Below are positions 43,903 through 53,378 of a stretch of 64,000 nt of DNA, piece by piece. Position 1 is the first letter of the stretch; each line of letters opens with the position of its first letter. A model generated the notes under the pieces. The model saw nothing but the letters and a program-made list of their open reading frames with translations, made no database searches and was not told the DNA's origin. The DNA lies in contig DDFD01000083.1 of the NCBI GenBank assembly GCA_002337005.1, positions 1-64,000 of the forward strand, in the 5' to 3' direction. Made by a program: the position numbers and the translations under genes. This DNA is from Flavobacteriales bacterium UBA1937 (GTDB lineage Bacteria; Bacteroidota; Bacteroidia; Flavobacteriales; Weeksellaceae).

Positions 43903-46900
43903 TATTTTATATTAAATCTTATTTTATACTGCCAACCAGTATTAATGTTATTAATTTGCATAGTTGGAATACCACCCGAACGAGAGATATAAATGCCTCC
44001 TTCATAAATATCTAAATAATTAAATTTAATTCCTCCATTTGGGAGTGGCTCTCCTATTTTTGAATATGACTGGAATAGTAAGTCATAATCAGATTGCGAA
44101 ATATTTAAATCTCCATTTAAAAGAATTTTGTCATCAAAATTTTTAATATAATCAAACTCCTTGACGCTATTAATAATTTCATTGGGTTTTGGGATAACTT
44201 TTAAGTCTCCAGATTCAGAAATTTTTAGATTGCCACTGCCCCCTGGTTCTATACTCTCTTTTATAAGTTCTTCTGTACTAATCTTAGGCAACTTTCTTAA
44301 TTCAACTTTTGGAGGTTCAATTTTTGGGGTATTATTTAAAGACCATGCTCCTCTACCATCAGCAATTTTAGCTCCTGTCCACATATTTCCTTTAGTACCA
44401 ATTCCTGTATTGGTGACTTTTGCATTGGCTAAACCTTGCTGTACGCCTCCAACTACACCTCCAATTACAGCACCTCCAATTGCACCTGAAATCATACCTT
44501 GAACCAGACCTCTTCCCATACTTTGTCCTGCCATACCAGAAAATCCAGCACCAGAAATAGCTCCTCCTACAGCACCACCAGCAGTTCCTGCAATTATACC
44601 TCCTAATATTCCACCACTGACACCTGATGCAAGTAGAGCAGCTTGTCCAGCCCAAGCCCCTACAGCACCAGAAGCGCCCCCAATAAGAGCTCCTCCTAAC
44701 ATGTAACCCCAAGTTTGTGGAGAGGAAAAATTCCACCCGCCCATCGCTGCACCTTGTATCATACCTATATCCGCACCTATAGCAATTGGCAATAAATACC
44801 ATTGTCCAGTTAGTATTGTAAGTAAGGTAAATATAAACTCTCCACCAGGATCGCTGTACATTAATGGATTATTCATCACATACCCATACTTATTGTAGTT
44901 TTGGGTGTTTTGCGAATCTTGTATATTTTCATCAGCGTTTAAAAATCTTCTTAATAATGGATCATACAGCCTACCATTCATATGAATGAGCTCTACTTCT
45001 TTTAAATGTTCATGAGAAGTGTAGCCTCTGTCTAGCAGCCATTCTGTATTTTTAATGGTATTTCTATCGGTAATGGTAGCGCTATTGCCAATTTTAAGAT
45101 GGGTAATATTACCCCATGCATCAAAGTGTCTTTGTTCAAGTTTATTACCCGCTTCATCACTAATCGCCAAGATACTGCCTAAGTAATCTTTGTGTAAAAA
45201 TTTAAAAGAACCACTCGTCTCTGTATAGTTTTTCAAATATACAATATTACTTTCATATGGTGTACCACCTATATATAGAATGTGTTTTTCTTTACCAGTC
45301 TGGGTATCTAGTATAATTTCTGTATCCCCAGATTCATTATAATATTTAATATACCTAGCACCAGAGTTGGTGGTAAAATTACCTCCATAGTACATCACTT
45401 GTCTGCTTTCTGACAAGCCATAATCAAAAGCATAATCTCCTTTTACTCCGTCAATTTTGATCGGGTCATTGTTTTCATTATATGTAATGCTTTGTATTAG
45501 TGTACTTGTAGGTGTCCCTTGGTTATCATAATTTGCAACACCATTGGTATTAAGTGTCATTCCCGAAGGTCTATAAATGCTTTGAGCATTGCTGAATTGT
45601 ATATTTCCTACTTGTTCGTTATATACAATTCTGCCTTTAGCATCATAAATATTATATGATAACTGACTTGTTACAGGGTTCGTCCATGAAGACAATCTAT
45701 TATTGGTATCATAAGTAAAGTTCTCCGTAATATTAAAATCTCCCCCAGTAGTTCTACTATTCAATTCATTCTTAATTGCATTAAAAGAATAAGAGATACT
45801 CAAAATATTTGATTTAACAGAAGAAGAATGTTGAATACTGCTTAAGAAGTTATTCGCATCATAAGTATTGGTAATATTAGCAGCTCCTAATTTCTCGGTA
45901 AGAGTTTGTCCTTTCGCATTGGTGGTTTGCAGTTCCCAAAGGACATTGCCATTAACAATATTTTTTAGTTGATACAATGCACCACTCCAAGAATCATAAA
46001 CCTGCTGTATATTAACCACAGTTGTAGTGCCTGATGAAGTCAATCCTTTAGAATATGATTGTATCCTACCGTAAGTATCGTAAGAAATATTATTTTGAAA
46101 AAAAGATTTACCATCTGTAACATTATTCTCTGTATTAGCAGTAGGCCTTCCGTAGGTGTCATAAGTTATCGATGAGTTGAAAGATTTGCCTAAAGAAGTA
46201 CCAGATTTACCTGTAATTTGACCTTTAGTGTTATAGGAATAAGTAATGGTTTTATTGGTAAGGATTACATTGTTTTTAGATAAATATTCCGTTTGTGTAA
46301 CAAGTTGTCCTTTGTTATTATAAGCATATTGTTTATAGCCAAGAGAAGGACTTGTTTCTTTGGTTAGTTTACCAAAGCCATCATTATACTCATACGTATA
46401 TTTGCCATTAGAAGGGTCATAAAATTCCGTTTTTCTTCCCCAAGCGTCATAAGTATTGGTTACAACGTTAGTATCGTATTTTGCTTCTGTATTTTCTCCT
46501 GCTGCATTGTATTTGAAATTAATGACACCACCCTTATCTTCGGCAGAAATAATTTTACCAATAGCATCTACAGTTTGTTTTTTAAATCTTCCTGTAGCAT
46601 TGGTTTCTGTAACGGTTGCAGTTCTACCGCTGTAAGTAGTTTCTACTATTTTACCTGTGAAAGAAGTTACTTTTTTAGGTCTGGAATACTCATCATACTC
46701 TACAGTATTCCATTTTGAAGCTCCTGAACCTTCAAAATAAGGTTCACTATCTGCTGTTTTTCTACCTATGGCATCAAACTGACTTTCGACAGAGATAAAA
46801 GAACCTGCTGTTTTGAATGCTTTAGTTGATGTTTTATAGACTTGACCTAATTTATTGGTATAGGTAATTTTTTGTGCACCAGTAGCAGCCGTTTCAGTTA

Positions 46901-49900
46901 CTTTTGCGTCTCCATTGCTTAGTTTTTCGTATGCATAAGTTGCTGTAGCAGAAAGATTGGTTTTAGAGGTCAATACTTTTCCCCAATTATCATAGGTATT
47001 GGTAAGAACTACCCCAAAAGGATCGGTCTGAGTTAGAACTTGCCCCCAATCATTATAAGTAATATTGGTAATCAATCCTAGATTGTCTTTCTTGCTGATT
47101 ACAAATCTACCCAAAGTATCAAAAGTGGCTTCTTCGGTAATGGTATTGGTATCTACACTATTAGAAATTACTTTTTTTGTAATATTTCCAAAACCAGTAG
47201 CATTTCCTGTATCGTATGTGTAAGTTTCTAATAACCAACCTGAATTGTCTCTGTTCCACGTTTTAAGTGTTTCTAAAAGATTGTTAGCATTATATGTATA
47301 TTCTTGTTTAGCCGACTTAGTGTCACTGGTGAGCTGATAATATACCGTCTCTGTTTTGGAGCTAGGCCTGCCTATGTAATAATCTTTTCCTATACCCGTA
47401 AAATTATGAATATAAGCTAAATCTGTGGTTGATATAGAGTAATTATTATTGACATTGGTAATTGTTTGTGTTGGTAAGTAGTAGTTACCATAAGTCATAG
47501 AAGTAACTGAAGTAACGTCTTTTAAAAAATCTTTGATGGTAGAAGTTTTTGGAAGAATTACTTTTACACCATTTGCTAAAGTGCTAATATCATATGTGGT
47601 TAATTTTACAGATAATAGACTCGTGTTATTTAAGTCAATGTTACTAGGAAATACTTTGGTAACATCATTGGTTTTGATAGACCATTCTTTGATAGGCAAT
47701 CCTTCGTTTAGAGGATCTATTTCAGTTCCTGACCACACCATGGTGTTTTCAAAACCAGTTGCATACCAAGAAGAACGTGCGGTTTGACGGAAGCCAACAA
47801 CTCCTTTTCCTTGTAGGTGAGCAGTAAAACCTTTGTACAAGAAAGATTGATATCTATAAGTATTAGTTCCATAATTGGTTGCGAGAACTTGACCTAAGCC
47901 AGTTACTACAAATTTCTCAGGTATAGAGCTTTCTAGGTAAGGATATGTTAGAGTATTGGTTACAGGGATAAAATTTGATGTAGAATAAGCAATCTCTGTT
48001 TTTAAGTCCCCTTGATTTATCCCAATGATCTTATTACTTTGAATGTCAGATTTATGGTCATATGCCCAGAATTGACTAGGTATCCAGGAAGTTTGAGACT
48101 TACCATAAATTAAGAATCTTGTATTGTACTGTCTGTATATAAAATTACCTAAAACTTCTTGAAAAATATAATTTCCTGAATTTTGGTTTATAATAGTTTC
48201 TTTTGGAGTAAAAAGCATATTACCATTTTCATAACCACTTACTTCATCAGCTCTAACCCAATTGATGGTAGGCTTATTTATTTCATACCAGGTGACAAAA
48301 TTAACAATGTCAGACTTTCCATCATTATTTATATCAAGAACTTTTGCTACGCTATAATTACGATAAGTACCTCCTGTCTCTGTTTTCGTAGCAAAAAATT
48401 TTTCACCATAAAATGAAGGAACAAACCCTTTACCAGTGTTAATATTAATAACATAATTTCCGCGTGAGCTAAACCCTCTGCTTATAGTATGCATATCTGT
48501 CTTAGCAAAAAGATCAGATTTACCATCTCCATTAAAATCCCCAACTTGTAAATCCTCAGTCTTGCCATCAAATTGATAACCATCAATATAAGTAAAAGAA
48601 AAGTTATTATATAAGTCTTTAGTTATGTTATAATAATAAATATTGCTAACAGGAACCTGATCAGTTACAGTAGGATTGCCAAATGAAATTGTAGATGTGT
48701 AAGAATATGGCTTTTTAGTGCTTGTAGTTGAAACACTACCAATGTCAACAATCCCATCTCCATTAAAGTCTCCATAGACAGCATCCTTTAATACATCTTT
48801 ACTAGAACTTGAATAAACTTGAGTATAAGGAAAACTGCTGTCTTGCTTAATCAAAATATAGTAATAAGAATTGTAATCGTAATACTGACAGTCTCCTCCT
48901 GGTGCTATTCTCTGAGTTACAGATTCATTGCTCTTAAGAGTTTGTTTACTTTTTGCAGCTTTATATAATTGAATACCGCCACCGCCATCATTACAAACTG
49001 TTTCTGTAGTGGTATTTTGTTTTAATAATAATAATTCTGGAACACCATCAGCTTCTAAATCATATTCATACAATTTTCCGATACTTGTATAAGTATCAGA
49101 CATATACGAACCATCATTTGTATGACTTGTTTCATCATATTCTGCTTTTGTAATTACTTTGGTAGATATTAATTGTAAAGCATTTTGCGGTGTAATTAAA
49201 TCATAATATGAACTTATTTTTTTCGTTAGATCTATTGCATAATAATAAATAGTAATATTTTGAGTAGCTGGGTCTATTTTATAATAAGCAAATCCTTTGT
49301 TATTTAAAAGTCTATTTTGCGAATCTTTTATAGTAATAACAGTTGCATCTTTGAAAACATCTGTTGCTCCCAAGTAATAAGTTCCACCCAGTTGTACATA
49401 ATAACCAGCTGGACTGTAATTTGTTGTTACAGAGCAATTACTGCAACTTCCGTCAACTGTTGCTGTTCCATTACTAAAATAACAAATATTAGGAGCAGGG
49501 CTAGTACAAGTTATCTGTTTTGAACCTGTAAATACAATGTTGTCAATTACTCCGTTTCCATCAAAATCTCCAGACAACTTAACATCATCAAAGTTAAAAG
49601 CATTATTATTCCCCAATGTAGAAGTGTTTTTATCCTTCTGCTGTTCAAAAATTACAGGATTTGCTGCTTCATTTGCAGCATTGTATTCGGTAATTTTATT
49701 TACAAACTGATATTGATTACCGTTGGGGTCTTTAGTATATTCAATAAGATACTTTCTAAATTGTGAACCATTTGTATTTACTACGACATTAGACAGAATT
49801 TTATCTTGGATAAAGCTTACTCCATTTACATAAGATTGTTCTTTTAAATCTCTCGTTGCATAATTGAAAATAATCTGATTAAAGTGAGATTTTCCAATTG

Positions 49901-50555
49901 TTTCATTTCCTCCCCATTGAATACTGCTTACTACTGCTACATTATTAGCTTGAGTATAGTTATAAGTAATATAATTGCCCTGTGCATCTTTCCATTTTAC
50001 AATATTATATTCAATAGGCGTTCTCGCACTACTTGTTCCTGTAGTGGTGGCACCATACCAAGCTTGTGAACCATCTTCAAAAGTAACTTCCCAATATTCT
50101 GGTCCTTGCCAAGTTTGACCAGAAATTGTGCCTAATGATTTTATTTTTATGTTAGAATATTTTTCTGTTACATATTCTGCTCCATCACCTCCATTCGCTC
50201 CACTACCAGATTTTAGAATTAATCTTTGTCCGTTGAAACTATAAAAATCAGTATTGTTAAGTTGAATTCCTTTTACTTCACCATCTTTTTCTATAGTTTT
50301 GCCCATTCTAGTGACACTTGTGATTCCAGAAATATTCCAACCATACCCAGCAATCCTATTCCCTGTACCACTGATATAGCCAAGATTGATTTGAGGAGCA
50401 ATACTTTTTATCCCTGGAGGTAAAGCAATAGGTAGGGTGTACTGAAGCTGTCCCCCTCCATTTACCTCTATACTTCCCGTGGTATCATGAAAACTGGTTT
50501 GGGCTATTAGAAAATTATAAATTCCTAATAGTAATAGTAAGTATAATTTTTTCAT
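43902..50555 (-). CDS. Secreted RHS-repeat polymorphic toxin with SpvB-like N-terminus
   Basis: A 2217-residue protein with a signal peptide (to about residue 19). The order is: SpvB/TcdB-type opening (GGGQLQYTLPIALPPGIKSI), FG-GAP/VCBS repeats (GDFNGDGIVDIGSV, GDFNGDGKSDLFAK, DINNDGKSDIVNFV), many YD repeats (about 1050-1800), and the RHS core end RLYDPLLRRFLNADENI to NNPLMYSDPGGE near 1906. The 311-residue tip has a hydrophobic glycine-zipper stretch (about 1950-2040), a proline/glutamate linker and a C-terminal 90 residues ending GWQYKIRFNIK. The tip toxin is not recognised. The next gene overlaps the stop codon and should be its immunity gene. Confidence 0.9.
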   Translation of the reverse strand: MKKLYLLLLLGIYNFLIAQTSFHDTTGSIEVNGGGQLQYTLPIALPPGIKSIAPQINLGYISGTGNRIAGYGWNISGITSVTRMGKTIEKDGEVKGIQLNNTDFYSFNGQRLILKSGSGANGGDGAEYVTEKYSNIKIKSLGTISGQTWQGPEYWEVTFEDGSQAWYGATTTGTSSARTPIEYNIVKWKDAQGNYITYNYTQANNVAVVSSIQWGGNETIGKSHFNQIIFNYATRDLKEQSYVNGVSFIQDKILSNVVVNTNGSQFRKYLIEYTKDPNGNQYQFVNKITEYNAANEAANPVIFEQQKDKNTSTLGNNNAFNFDDVKLSGDFDGNGVIDNIVFTGSKQITCTSPAPNICYFSNGTATVDGSCSNCSVTTNYSPAGYYVQLGGTYYLGATDVFKDATVITIKDSQNRLLNNKGFAYYKIDPATQNITIYYYAIDLTKKISSYYDLITPQNALQLISTKVITKAEYDETSHTNDGSYMSDTYTSIGKLYEYDLEADGVPELLLLKQNTTTETVCNDGGGGIQLYKAAKSKQTLKSNESVTQRIAPGGDCQYYDYNSYYYILIKQDSSFPYTQVYSSSSKDVLKDAVYGDFNGDGIVDIGSVSTTSTKKPYSYTSTISFGNPTVTDQVPVSNIYYYNITKDLYNNFSFTYIDGYQFDGKTEDLQVGDFNGDGKSDLFAKTDMHTISRGFSSRGNYVININTGKGFVPSFYGEKFFATKTETGGTYRNYSVAKVLDINNDGKSDIVNFVTWYEINKPTINWVRADEVSGYENGNMLFTPKETIINQNSGNYIFQEVLGNFIYRQYNTRFLIYGKSQTSWIPSQFWAYDHKSDIQSNKIIGINQGDLKTEIAYSTSNFIPVTNTLTYPYLESSIPEKFVVTGLGQVLATNYGTNTYRYQSFLYKGFTAHLQGKGVVGFRQTARSSWYATGFENTMVWSGTEIDPLNEGLPIKEWSIKTNDVTKVFPSNIDLNNTSLLSVKLTTYDISTLANGVKVILPKTSTIKDFLKDVTSVTSMTYGNYYLPTQTITNVNNNYSISTTDLAYIHNFTGIGKDYYIGRPSSKTETVYYQLTSDTKSAKQEYTYNANNLLETLKTWNRDNSGWLLETYTYDTGNATGFGNITKKVISNSVDTNTITEEATFDTLGRFVISKKDNLGLITNITYNDWGQVLTQTDPFGVVLTNTYDNWGKVLTSKTNLSATATYAYEKLSNGDAKVTETAATGAQKITYTNKLGQVYKTSTKAFKTAGSFISVESQFDAIGRKTADSEPYFEGSGASKWNTVEYDEYSRPKKVTSFTGKIVETTYSGRTATVTETNATGRFKKQTVDAIGKIISAEDKGGVINFKYNAAGENTEAKYDTNVVTNTYDAWGRKTEFYDPSNGKYTYEYNDGFGKLTKETSPSLGYKQYAYNNKGQLVTQTEYLSKNNVILTNKTITYSYNTKGQITGKSGTSLGKSFNSSITYDTYGRPTANTENNVTDGKSFFQNNISYDTYGRIQSYSKGLTSSGTTTVVNIQQVYDSWSGALYQLKNIVNGNVLWELQTTNAKGQTLTEKLGAANITNTYDANNFLSSIQHSSSVKSNILSISYSFNAIKNELNSRTTGGDFNITENFTYDTNNRLSSWTNPVTSQLSYNIYDAKGRIVYNEQVGNIQFSNAQSIYRPSGMTLNTNGVANYDNQGTPTSTLIQSITYNENNDPIKIDGVKGDYAFDYGLSESRQVMYYGGNFTTNSGARYIKYYNESGDTEIILDTQTGKEKHILYIGGTPYESNIVYLKNYTETSGSFKFLHKDYLGSILAISDEAGNKLEQRHFDAWGNITHLKIGNSATITDRNTIKNTEWLLDRGYTSHEHLKEVELIHMNGRLYDPLLRRFLNADENIQDSQNTQNYNKYGYVMNNPLMYSDPGGEFIFTLLTILTGQWYLLPIAIGADIGMIQGAAMGGWNFSSPQTWGYMLGGALIGGASGAVGAWAGQAALLASGVSGGILGGIIAGTAGGAVGGAISGAGFSGMAGQSMGRGLVQGMISGAIGGAVIGGVVGGVQQGLANAKVTNTGIGTKGNMWTGAKIADGRGAWSLNNTPKIEPPKVELRKLPKISTEELIKESIEPGGSGNLKISESGDLKVIPKPNEIINSVKEFDYIKNFDDKILLNGDLNISQSDYDLLFQSYSKIGEPLPNGGIKFNYLDIYEGGIYISRSGGIPTMQINNINTGWQYKIRFNIK

Positions 50556-50563
50556 ATGATTTT

Positions 50564-50995
50564 TTAGTTCTTGGTTATTGTTCTATTGTAAATACTTCCA
50601 TCTAATAGATAGAATCTTAAATAATAAACCCCATAAGGATAATTGCTCATATTAAAAACATAAGAATTTCCCATCTTGGATTTAACATCCACGGTTTCCA
50701 TAATCTGAAATGAATTATAGGCTAAAAGGTCTATCTTAACAATATAGTCCTTGATATCTTGCTCCCAGATTACGTTAAGAACAGTTTTTACTGGAACTGG
50801 TACTGTCTGAATTTTGTTTGCTATTTGGTCGGCTAGTGTAGGAATAGAAGTGCTCTCTGTGCTACTTGCCATTCTGCCTGTTCCGGAGGCTGTGCCTCTA
50901 TAGATTTGATTGCCAGAGTCATCATAAGTAAAAATGACTTGAGCTTTACTTGTCATCCCGACTAGAATAAACAAGCTGATGTAAAACTGTTTCAT
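50564..50995 (-). CDS. Small exported protein with T9SS-type C-terminus, upstream of RHS gene
   Basis: A 143-residue protein with signal peptide (MKQFYISLFILVGMTSKAQ) and an early YDDSGNQIYRG, which resembles the YD-repeat word. The last 70 residues (AYNSFQIMETVD to PYGVYYLRFYLLDGSIYNRTITKN) have the form of a T9SS type A sorting domain. It lies eight bases before the RHS start, so the two form one transcription unit. It may help anchor or export the RHS protein, which has no such end of its own (inference). Confidence 0.72.
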   Translation of the reverse strand: MKQFYISLFILVGMTSKAQVIFTYDDSGNQIYRGTASGTGRMASSTESTSIPTLADQIANKIQTVPVPVKTVLNVIWEQDIKDYIVKIDLLAYNSFQIMETVDVKSKMGNSYVFNMSNYPYGVYYLRFYLLDGSIYNRTITKN

Positions 50996-51233
50996 AGAAA
51001 ATGGTTTTTATATGGAAAACTTGAGAAATTTAAAAATCGACGAATGTCTTTTTTAGAAACTCTCACGTTTAATTATTAATCTTTATGCCTTCAAAAAATG
51101 AAAGTAATTTATCTTAAATGTGTTTTCAATGTTTTTAGTTGCGATTAATGTAGAACAATTATATATACTTACCAACACACTAAAACAGTGAGTTTTATCA
51201 TAATTAAACATAATATTTAATTTTATAAAACAA

Positions 51234-51266
51234 AATAATCACACAAAACGGGTGTGATTATTTTTT
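51234..51266. terminator. Hairpin terminator, possibly bidirectional
   Basis: An 11-bp stem AATAATCACAC pairs with GTGTGATTATT around a 7-nt loop. A T run follows on the plus strand, and a T-rich stretch also follows on the minus strand. Confidence 0.65.
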
Positions 51267-51618
51267 ATTTTACTGAATATCAGTACTTAATTTTTGTAAA
51301 ATAGAAAATTGATTAATACTAAAATTTGATTAGTGGAAATATTATGTTAATCATTTTTTTTGAATTTTCTTGTTGTTTTTTATAAAATAACGGTCATAAT
51401 TTGTAGTTTTTTATCTTTTTTTAGTGTTTTTTGGTGTTTTTAAGGCTCGAAAATTTGCTTTTTCTGCTTTTGAGATTAGTGAAATGGATAAATATTTACA
51501 AATTTTAAACAAGATTGAGCTATTGAAAACTTGTTAGTAGGCAATTTTATATCATAAACTATATAAAAAGAGGTAAATATATTGAGGCTTTCTTTACCTT
51601 AAAAGAAAATTAAAATTA

Positions 51619-51764
51619 ATGCAGAAGAAGATATTAGCAATATTAATTATGTTTTTTTTCTATATTTGATTTTACAAATTTCTTCTTTATTTCTTTTTCA
51701 AGAAGAATAGAAGATTGTTTTTATTGGTTTGGAATAGCTACAGGAAGCGTAGCTATTCCTTTTT
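51619..51764 (+). ncRNA. Candidate small transcript ending in a strong terminator
   Basis: A 16-codon hydrophobic frame (51619-51669) is followed by an imperfect TTCTTC/GAAGAA hairpin and then a perfect 11-bp terminator. The promoter is not clear. It may be a small RNA or a degraded gene. Confidence 0.3.
51731..51764 (+). terminator. Plus-strand intrinsic terminator without an obvious gene
   Basis: GGAATAGCTAC pairs perfectly with GTAGCTATTCC (7-nt loop) and is followed by TTTTT. There is no T tract on the minus strand, so it works in the plus direction. Confidence 0.8.
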
Positions 51765-51962
51765 ATTCAGAATTTACTTTTCAAAACTAAATAGTATAAA
51801 AATTGGAGAGGTTCATAAGATTAATATATTTGGAATACATTAATTGAGGTGATTTGAAGAATTTTAGAAATGAAAATAGATGAATCAATTTGAAAAAAAT
51901 AAACTTAGCTCGACTTTGTACTGATGAAAACACTAATTCAGATATTGAATCATAAATTGTTT

Positions 51963-53117
51963 TTACCGTCCTAACTTATTCTTTCTTTCTATTTTGGTCT
52001 CTTCAAACTGATTATTTTTGTTTTCTCCGAACCGAAGCAATGCAAAAATTTTTGCCTTTTTCTCAGAATCCTTAAAAACCTCCTCAAAAGCCGAAAAAGG
52101 AATGTGATTTTCTTTTGATGTTTTTTCCAATATCTCAATCATTTTATTTTTTCGTTCTGCATCATTTAGATTTTGCAGATTCGGAATTTTTATACTTTCT
52201 TGTAAAATGGCTTTTTTAAGTGTATTCTCAACTGAATCCAGATATTTTTTCTTTTCAACGGCAAAAACAGCTTCACTGGTCAAGAGAGCGGAGTTTTTGC
52301 TTTTGAAAAAGAAAACTTCTTTTTTCAGGCTTTCAATTTTTGTTTTCAGTTCTACAATCTGTTTCTCTTTTGATTCTAGTTCGGTTTTGCTTTTAAGAAG
52401 TTGGAGGTTGTTGGATTTGATAGCCTTTTTGTAATTTTCAATGGTTTTATCCGTTTTTATTTTCTGAAAACCAAGAAAGTCTGTTTCTTTAACGATGAAT
52501 TCCCCTTCTTTTTTGGAGTCAATTTCGGAATGGAGTTCACGTTTAATTTCTTCCAAAACTGTTATTTCTTCTTCTATTTTTTTGATTTTAAATTCAACCG
52601 CTTCCAATCTGGCTAATGAACCTGAAATACCTCTTTCCATTTCCAAACATTCTGCTGCTAAATCCTGCATTTTGGAATAATGAAAAGATTGATGTTTCAA
52701 TGTTTTTCCTGTTTCCAAATCCTGCCAATCTGCTACTAAATGAGCGTGATAATTCGGTTTCCATTCTTTGGTGTCTTTATCATAATGTCCTTCATCTTTA
52801 TGTATGGCAATTTGAAAAATTCGGATTTTCAGTTCCTCTTCCAATCTTTTTGATAGGTTGTGTAAATCCTGCATCGTGGTATTTTCTTTAATTACTACAA
52901 CCGCTTCCCGAATTGGCATTGCATTTTTCTGTAATTTTCTGCCCGATTTTTCTTTGCAATAGTTTTCTATTTTTAACAGTCGGTCTGCAATTTTTTGCTC
53001 CATCCAATATTCATTTTTACGAGTTAAATCTTTGCGGATATAATCAAAGGATTTCTTTCTGAAATTATGAATCTCGGAATCGAATTTTACGGCTTTGAAA
53101 TTGATTGATGTCTTCAT
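51963..53117 (-). CDS. MobV-type relaxase (Pre/Mob family)
   Basis: A 384-residue mobilisation protein. The metal-binding relaxase signature is FQIAIHKDEGHYD (His106, Asp108, Glu109) followed by PNYHAHLVADW (His124, His126). The N-terminal KTSINFKAVKFDSEIHNFR takes the place of the usual first motif. From about residue 190 the protein is a long coiled coil (EEITVLEEIKRELHSEIDSKK). It would nick the element at oriT and lead a strand into a recipient using a helper conjugation system. A 4-unit repeat array lies directly upstream of its start. Confidence 0.82.
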   Translation of the reverse strand: MKTSINFKAVKFDSEIHNFRKKSFDYIRKDLTRKNEYWMEQKIADRLLKIENYCKEKSGRKLQKNAMPIREAVVVIKENTTMQDLHNLSKRLEEELKIRIFQIAIHKDEGHYDKDTKEWKPNYHAHLVADWQDLETGKTLKHQSFHYSKMQDLAAECLEMERGISGSLARLEAVEFKIKKIEEEITVLEEIKRELHSEIDSKKEGEFIVKETDFLGFQKIKTDKTIENYKKAIKSNNLQLLKSKTELESKEKQIVELKTKIESLKKEVFFFKSKNSALLTSEAVFAVEKKKYLDSVENTLKKAILQESIKIPNLQNLNDAERKNKMIEILEKTSKENHIPFSAFEEVFKDSEKKAKIFALLRFGENKNNQFEETKIERKNKLGR

Positions 53118-53141
53118 TTTTCTTAAATTTGATGATGATTA

Positions 53142-53265
53142 AACCTGTATCTTTTTTACTCAGGTTACCTAGCAACCTGTATCTATTTTATGCAGCTTTT
53201 ACAATGACCTTGCATTATTTTATACAGGTTAAGAAGATTGAACCTTGTACTATTTTTTACAGCTT
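53142..53265. repeat. Four 25-bp iterons upstream of the relaxase gene
   Basis: Units at 53142-53166, 53174-53198, 53206-53230 and 53241-53265 have starts 32, 32 and 35 bp apart. The consensus begins AACCTTGTATTATTTT and ends ACAGSTT, and each unit is itself an imperfect inverted repeat (AACCTG with CAGGTT). They lie 25 bp before the relaxase start and are candidate oriT accessory sites or operators. Confidence 0.75.
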
Positions 53266-53289
53266 AAAGCCTCGCAGAGCGAAGAAGAA

Positions 53290-53326
53290 ACTTTGTTGGG
53301 AGAGTATCGCGACCTTCAAAGTTGCG
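53290..53326. other. Possible oriT/nic region
   Basis: AACTTTG and CAAAGTT flank a GC-richer core containing TATCGCGACC, which stands out in this AT-rich DNA between the iterons and the primase gene. No known nic consensus was matched with confidence. Confidence 0.3.
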
Positions 53327-53378
53327 AATGAGCTCCTAACTCTTGCATATAGTTGATGAAAAATAAGCATCCGCATTA

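Larger units (their letters stand above)
50996..51962. other. Gene-poor region with two plus-strand terminators
   Basis: Nearly 1 kb without a normal gene, between two minus-strand operons. It must hold the RHS operon promoter on its left side. Two hairpin terminators read on the plus strand (51234-51266 and 51731-51764), yet no plus-strand gene is evident. One 16-codon frame at 51619-51669 (MQKKILAILIMFFFYI) precedes the second terminator. Confidence 0.55.

Noticed and set aside
44392..44802. 136-codon frame rich in Cys, Arg, Trp and Gly on the minus strand
   Set aside because: It is an alternative frame of the glycine-zipper part of the RHS gene; the odd composition comes from glycine codons read out of frame.
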